Origin: Lachnospiraceae bacterium JLR.KK002
Lineage (GTDB): Bacteria > Bacillota > Clostridia > Lachnospirales > Lachnospiraceae
NCBI GenBank assembly: GCA_036941025.1
Contig: JAYMNP010000001.1
Coordinates: 4,140,001-4,204,000 of the forward strand
DNA length: 64,000 nucleotides
Direction: 5' to 3'
Made by a program: the position numbers and the translations under genes
Notes under the pieces: model-generated
Seen by the model: only the letters and a program-made list of their open reading frames with translations
Told to the model about the DNA's origin: nothing
The model's database searches: none
Shown here: piece by piece, positions 61,021 to 64,000 of the stretch
Layout: each line of letters starts with the position of its first letter
Numbering within the stretch: the stretch's first letter is position 1

Positions 61021-63404
61021 TACAGAATCTGCATCCGTTTTTTATACTTCATACCCGCCGGACTACTTATTGTTTCCGTGTACTGGAAACAGGACATCTG
61101 GAACATCTTTATTATGGCAGAAAAATCACCCTGCCCAAAGGGGAATCAGCGGCTGCCCTGACTGAAAAACATGTATTTGCGCCGGGCAATACCAATATAT
61201 ACGACAGGGAACACGGAGAGTTTTCTCTGGAGGATATATGTCTGGAAATGTCTTCATATGGAAAAGGAGATATTCGGGAACCTTTTCTGGAAGTGGTGCA
61301 TGAGGACGGCAGCAGCACGTCGGATTTTCTTTTTGAAAAAGGGGAGATTACCAGGGGAAAAGAAGAATTCTGTACATTGCCCGGTTCCTGCGGCAGGCCG
61401 GAGCAGGTGGAACATCTGTGCCTGACGTTAAAAGACAGGCAGTATGATGTAAGGCTGGAACTGCATTATTATGTATTTCCGGACTGTGATGTGATTACCC
61501 GCAGCGCCCGGCTGATTAATGACAGTAAAGCCAGGATAAAGCTGAAGCGCCTTTTGAGCGTCCAGGTTGATTTTGACGGCGCAGACTATGTTATTACCGG
61601 ATTTCATGGGGCCTGGGCCAGAGAAATGAAGCGGACGGATACCAGAGTGACAGCAGGAAAGTATGTAAATGATTCCTGTACCGGAACTTCTTCCAGCCGG
61701 GCCAATCCTTTTGTCATGATAAGCCGGGAAGAAACAGGTGAGGACTTCGGAGACTGCTATGGATTTAATCTGATTTACAGCGGGAATCACTATGAGGCAG
61801 TGGAAGTAAGCGGATATGGGAAAACAAGGTTTGTGGCAGGTATCAATCCACGGTTCTTTTGTTATGTGCTGGAACCGGGACAGGAATTTGAAGCGCCGGA
61901 GGCAGTGATGACTTATTCCCACGAAGGATATAACGGAATGAGCCGGAATATGCATCAGTTTGTGCGGGAACATATCGTACGGGGCGAGTGGAAGCACAAA
62001 ATCCGCCCGGTGCTGCTGAACAGCTGGGAAGCCGCTTATTTCGACATTAACGAGAGAAAACTGCTGCGGCTGGCAAAAGCCGGAAAAGAGGCGGGCATTG
62101 AGCTGTTTGTCATGGATGACGGATGGTTTGGAAACCGGAATGACGATACCAGTTCTCTGGGAGACTGGCAGGTCAATAAGAAAAAGCTGCCCGGCGGACT
62201 GGAAGGTATCAGCAGGAAGATAAGGGCTATGGGGCTTGGATTCGGTATCTGGGCAGAGCCGGAAATGGTCAGTGTGGACAGCAATCTGTACAGGGCACAT
62301 CCGGAATGGGTGCTGCAGATTCCGGGAAAACCCCATGCGGAAGGCCGGAATCAGAGGATTCTGGATTTGACCCGGAGGGAGGTACAGGATTATATCATAG
62401 AGGAGATGAGCAGGACATTTTCTTCCGGAGAGATTTCCTATGTGAAATGGGATATGAACCGGACGTTTACAGATTACTTTTCCGGCAGTCTGGAGGCAGA
62501 ACGACAGGGAGAAGTGGCTCACCGTTATGTACTGGGGCTGTATCGCTGTATGAAAATTCTCACAGAACGGTTTCCCCATATTCTGTTTGAAGGCTGCAGC
62601 GCCGGAGGAAATCGGTTTGATTTGGGAATCCTGTGTTATTTTCCCCAGATTTGGGCCAGTGACGACACAGACGCTCTCTGCCGGGCGGAAATTCAGACCG
62701 GGTACAGTTATGGTTATCCAATGTCTGTAATCAGCGCTCATGTTTCTGCCTGTCCCAATCATCAGACATTGCGCAGCACGCCTCTGGAGACACGGTTTCA
62801 TGTGGCCTGTTTTGGGCTCTGCGGCTATGAATGTAATTTCTGCGATATGAAAAAGGAAGAACTGGACGCGGTGAAAGCACAGATTGCACTGTATAAAGAG
62901 TGGCGGGAGGTACTTCAAACAGGTAATTTCTACCGGGGAAGGACTTTTACAGGCAAATCGTCAACCGGAAGCTGTCTGAGCCAGGACACCGGAAATATCA
63001 TGGAATGGACCTGCGTGTCTCAGGATCAGACGAAAGCGGTGGGATTTCTCATGCAGAAACTGGCGTTTCCCAATACTCAGTCTGCGTATTATCGGGCCAG
63101 CGGGCTGGCGCCGGAACTGCGCTATCACTTCTATAACCGAAAACTGAAATATGACATCAGAGAGTTTGGAGATCTGGTTAATACGGTTGCGCCTCTGCAC
63201 ATCCGCCAGGATTCTATGCTGCACAGTCTGGCAGCAAAATTCGTCCGTCTGGAGGGAGAAACAGAAGACTGTAATGCATATGGAGATACACTGATGTACA
63301 GCGGCGTAAAGCTGAAACAGGGCTTCAGCGGCAACGGGTATAACGAAGAAGTACGCCACTTCCCGGATTTTGCTTCCCGCATTTACTTTATGGAAAGTTT
63401 CTGA
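61017..63404 (+). CDS. Alpha-galactosidase, GH36
   Basis: 795 residues, no signal peptide. N-terminal beta domain, then the barrel: LLNSWEAAYFDINERKLL, LFVMDDGWFGNRNDD (about 363-377), GIWAEPEMVS, nucleophile Asp in YVKWDMNRTF (about 476-485), CSAGGNRFDLGIL and acid/base Asp in QIWASDDTDA (about 541-550). It releases galactose from raffinose- or melibiose-type sugars brought in by the GPH carrier. Confidence 0.96.
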   Translation: MIQNLHPFFILHTRRTTYCFRVLETGHLEHLYYGRKITLPKGESAAALTEKHVFAPGNTNIYDREHGEFSLEDICLEMSSYGKGDIREPFLEVVHEDGSSTSDFLFEKGEITRGKEEFCTLPGSCGRPEQVEHLCLTLKDRQYDVRLELHYYVFPDCDVITRSARLINDSKARIKLKRLLSVQVDFDGADYVITGFHGAWAREMKRTDTRVTAGKYVNDSCTGTSSSRANPFVMISREETGEDFGDCYGFNLIYSGNHYEAVEVSGYGKTRFVAGINPRFFCYVLEPGQEFEAPEAVMTYSHEGYNGMSRNMHQFVREHIVRGEWKHKIRPVLLNSWEAAYFDINERKLLRLAKAGKEAGIELFVMDDGWFGNRNDDTSSLGDWQVNKKKLPGGLEGISRKIRAMGLGFGIWAEPEMVSVDSNLYRAHPEWVLQIPGKPHAEGRNQRILDLTRREVQDYIIEEMSRTFSSGEISYVKWDMNRTFTDYFSGSLEAERQGEVAHRYVLGLYRCMKILTERFPHILFEGCSAGGNRFDLGILCYFPQIWASDDTDALCRAEIQTGYSYGYPMSVISAHVSACPNHQTLRSTPLETRFHVACFGLCGYECNFCDMKKEELDAVKAQIALYKEWREVLQTGNFYRGRTFTGKSSTGSCLSQDTGNIMEWTCVSQDQTKAVGFLMQKLAFPNTQSAYYRASGLAPELRYHFYNRKLKYDIREFGDLVNTVAPLHIRQDSMLHSLAAKFVRLEGETEDCNAYGDTLMYSGVKLKQGFSGNGYNEEVRHFPDFASRIYFMESF

Positions 63405-63408
63405 CTGC

Positions 63409-63484
63409 AGATTTCGGAATATACTGCCGGAAATTTCGGAATATACTGCCGGAAATTTCGGATAACACTTCCGTAAATACGGAA
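63409..63484. repeat. 22-bp tandem repeat between alpha-galactosidase and kinase genes
   Basis: ATTTCGGAATATACTGCCGG-AA occurs twice, with a third, diverged copy and a terminal CCGTAAATACGG palindrome. It lies between convergent genes. Confidence 0.8.
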
Positions 63485-63485
63485 A

Positions 63486-64000
63486 TTATGGGATTGGGAT
63501 TAATATTTTCAGAGTAAACCGGCCGTTTTCGTATCTGGTAATCAGCTCTCCTCCGTATTTTTCCGTTGCTTTCTGCATATTGGAGATGCCGAAACCATGG
63601 AGAAATCTGTCCTGTTTCGCAGTGGAGGCCGCTCTGTCTTTCTTTATACAACTGTTTTCCAGCAGGACGAAAAAGAAATTCTGTACCCGTCCTGCTTTCA
63701 TCAGAATGGCTCCCTGCCCTTTAGGGAGCTTTTCGCTTGCCTCAATGGCGTTGTCCAGGCTGTTGCCGAAAATCGTGCTGATATCCAGCGGCTCTATAAA
63801 GTCCATACCGTTCAAATCGGCGGCAACGGAGAATTCCAGATGCTTTTCTCTGGCAAGCCGGGATTTTTCCTTCAGGATAATATCTAAAATTTCATTGCCC
63901 GTATGGACATAGTCTTCATATAGTTCCAGTTCCCGCTGTAATTTTTCCACCATTTGCGAAGTATTCGCCGGCGGGTCAGACCGTTCCAGTACCAGCAGAT
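63486..64000 (-). CDS. GHKL-type sensor histidine kinase, 3' part
   Basis: The frame continues beyond the window. Visible is the C-terminal part: a dimerisation helix (LQRELELYEDYVHTGNEILDIILKEKSRLA), N box STIFGNSLDNAIEASEKLPKG and G box FLHGFGISNMQKATEKYGGEL. It resembles the AgrC-like kinases paired with LytTR regulators; its partner should lie upstream, outside the window. Unrelated in position to the island kinase at 6027. Confidence 0.88.
   Translation of the reverse strand, partial: LLVLERSDPPANTSQMVEKLQRELELYEDYVHTGNEILDIILKEKSRLAREKHLEFSVAADLNGMDFIEPLDISTIFGNSLDNAIEASEKLPKGQGAILMKAGRVQNFFFVLLENSCIKKDRAASTAKQDRFLHGFGISNMQKATEKYGGELITRYENGRFTLKILIPIP

Noticed and set aside
61428..62918. 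496-codon minus-strand frame opposite the alpha-galactosidase
   Set aside because: Antisense shadow of GH36; the plus frame has the complete catalytic set.

Overview
The window is Gram-positive and most likely from a gut Lachnospiraceae (Clostridia). The signs are strong GGAGG ribosome-binding sites, a CD1871A-type CXXC protein, a GH2/GH36/GPH sugar operon, and an accessory backbone typical of clostridial conjugative elements. Taxonomy is inferred from gene content only.

Layout. (1) 1-1343 is the end of a 23S rRNA gene and tRNA-Asn. (2) 1283-49181 is an integrated island of about 47.8 kb, bounded by a 61-bp direct repeat of the tRNA-Asn 3' part (attL 1283-1343, attR 49121-49181), with a large serine recombinase next to attR. 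Its backbone is wrecked: parA is cut by an IS21 element at one end, and a sigma-factor gene and an XRE regulator are cut on either side of a second, inverted IS21 copy. No relaxase, coupling protein or VirB4-type ATPase is visible. (3) Between the IS21 copies lies the most unusual part: a LytTR response regulator and AgrC-like kinase, then about 20 co-oriented genes (7.4-26.1 kb). Most encode small soluble proteins that open with M-x-[IV]-[SN]-G-[IV]-G followed by Tyr. They form several paralogous families and are separated by repeated, structured intergenic elements. A few ordinary small genes (C_GCAxxG_C_C protein, tautomerase, PEBP, zinc ribbon) sit in the same array. A further fragment of the array reappears at 36.2-37.5 kb. 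(4) 29.6-36.2 kb is a junkyard: a type II toxin-antitoxin pair, frameshifted dUTPase, ThyX, a cut DUF1599-like gene, IS3 and IS630 elements, and prophage tail fragments. (5) 37.5-45.5 kb holds an HxlR regulator, a DUF1934-like gene, an IS110 element with a long 5' non-coding region, and a compact cargo operon metK - radical SAM - nudC (frameshifted) - pyrK - pyrD followed by a stand-alone winged-helix protein. (6) 45.8-48.9 kb carries a sigma-like factor and the recombinase.

Right of attR is ordinary chromosome. It has a decayed GNAT gene, a TlpA/CD1871A/4Fe-4S redox operon, seven tRNA genes (Glu, Thr, CAT, Asp, Val, Leu, Gly), a Dabb protein convergent with a LysM-GH18 hydrolase, a [FeFe]-hydrogenase-like/chemoreceptor fusion, a TetR regulator with its own operator-like repeats, an operon for galactoside use (GH2, GPH transporter, GH36 alpha-galactosidase), and the 3' part of a GHKL histidine kinase running off the end.

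Best candidate for an undescribed system: the LytTR two-component system with its array of N-terminally tagged paralogues and their repeated leader elements.
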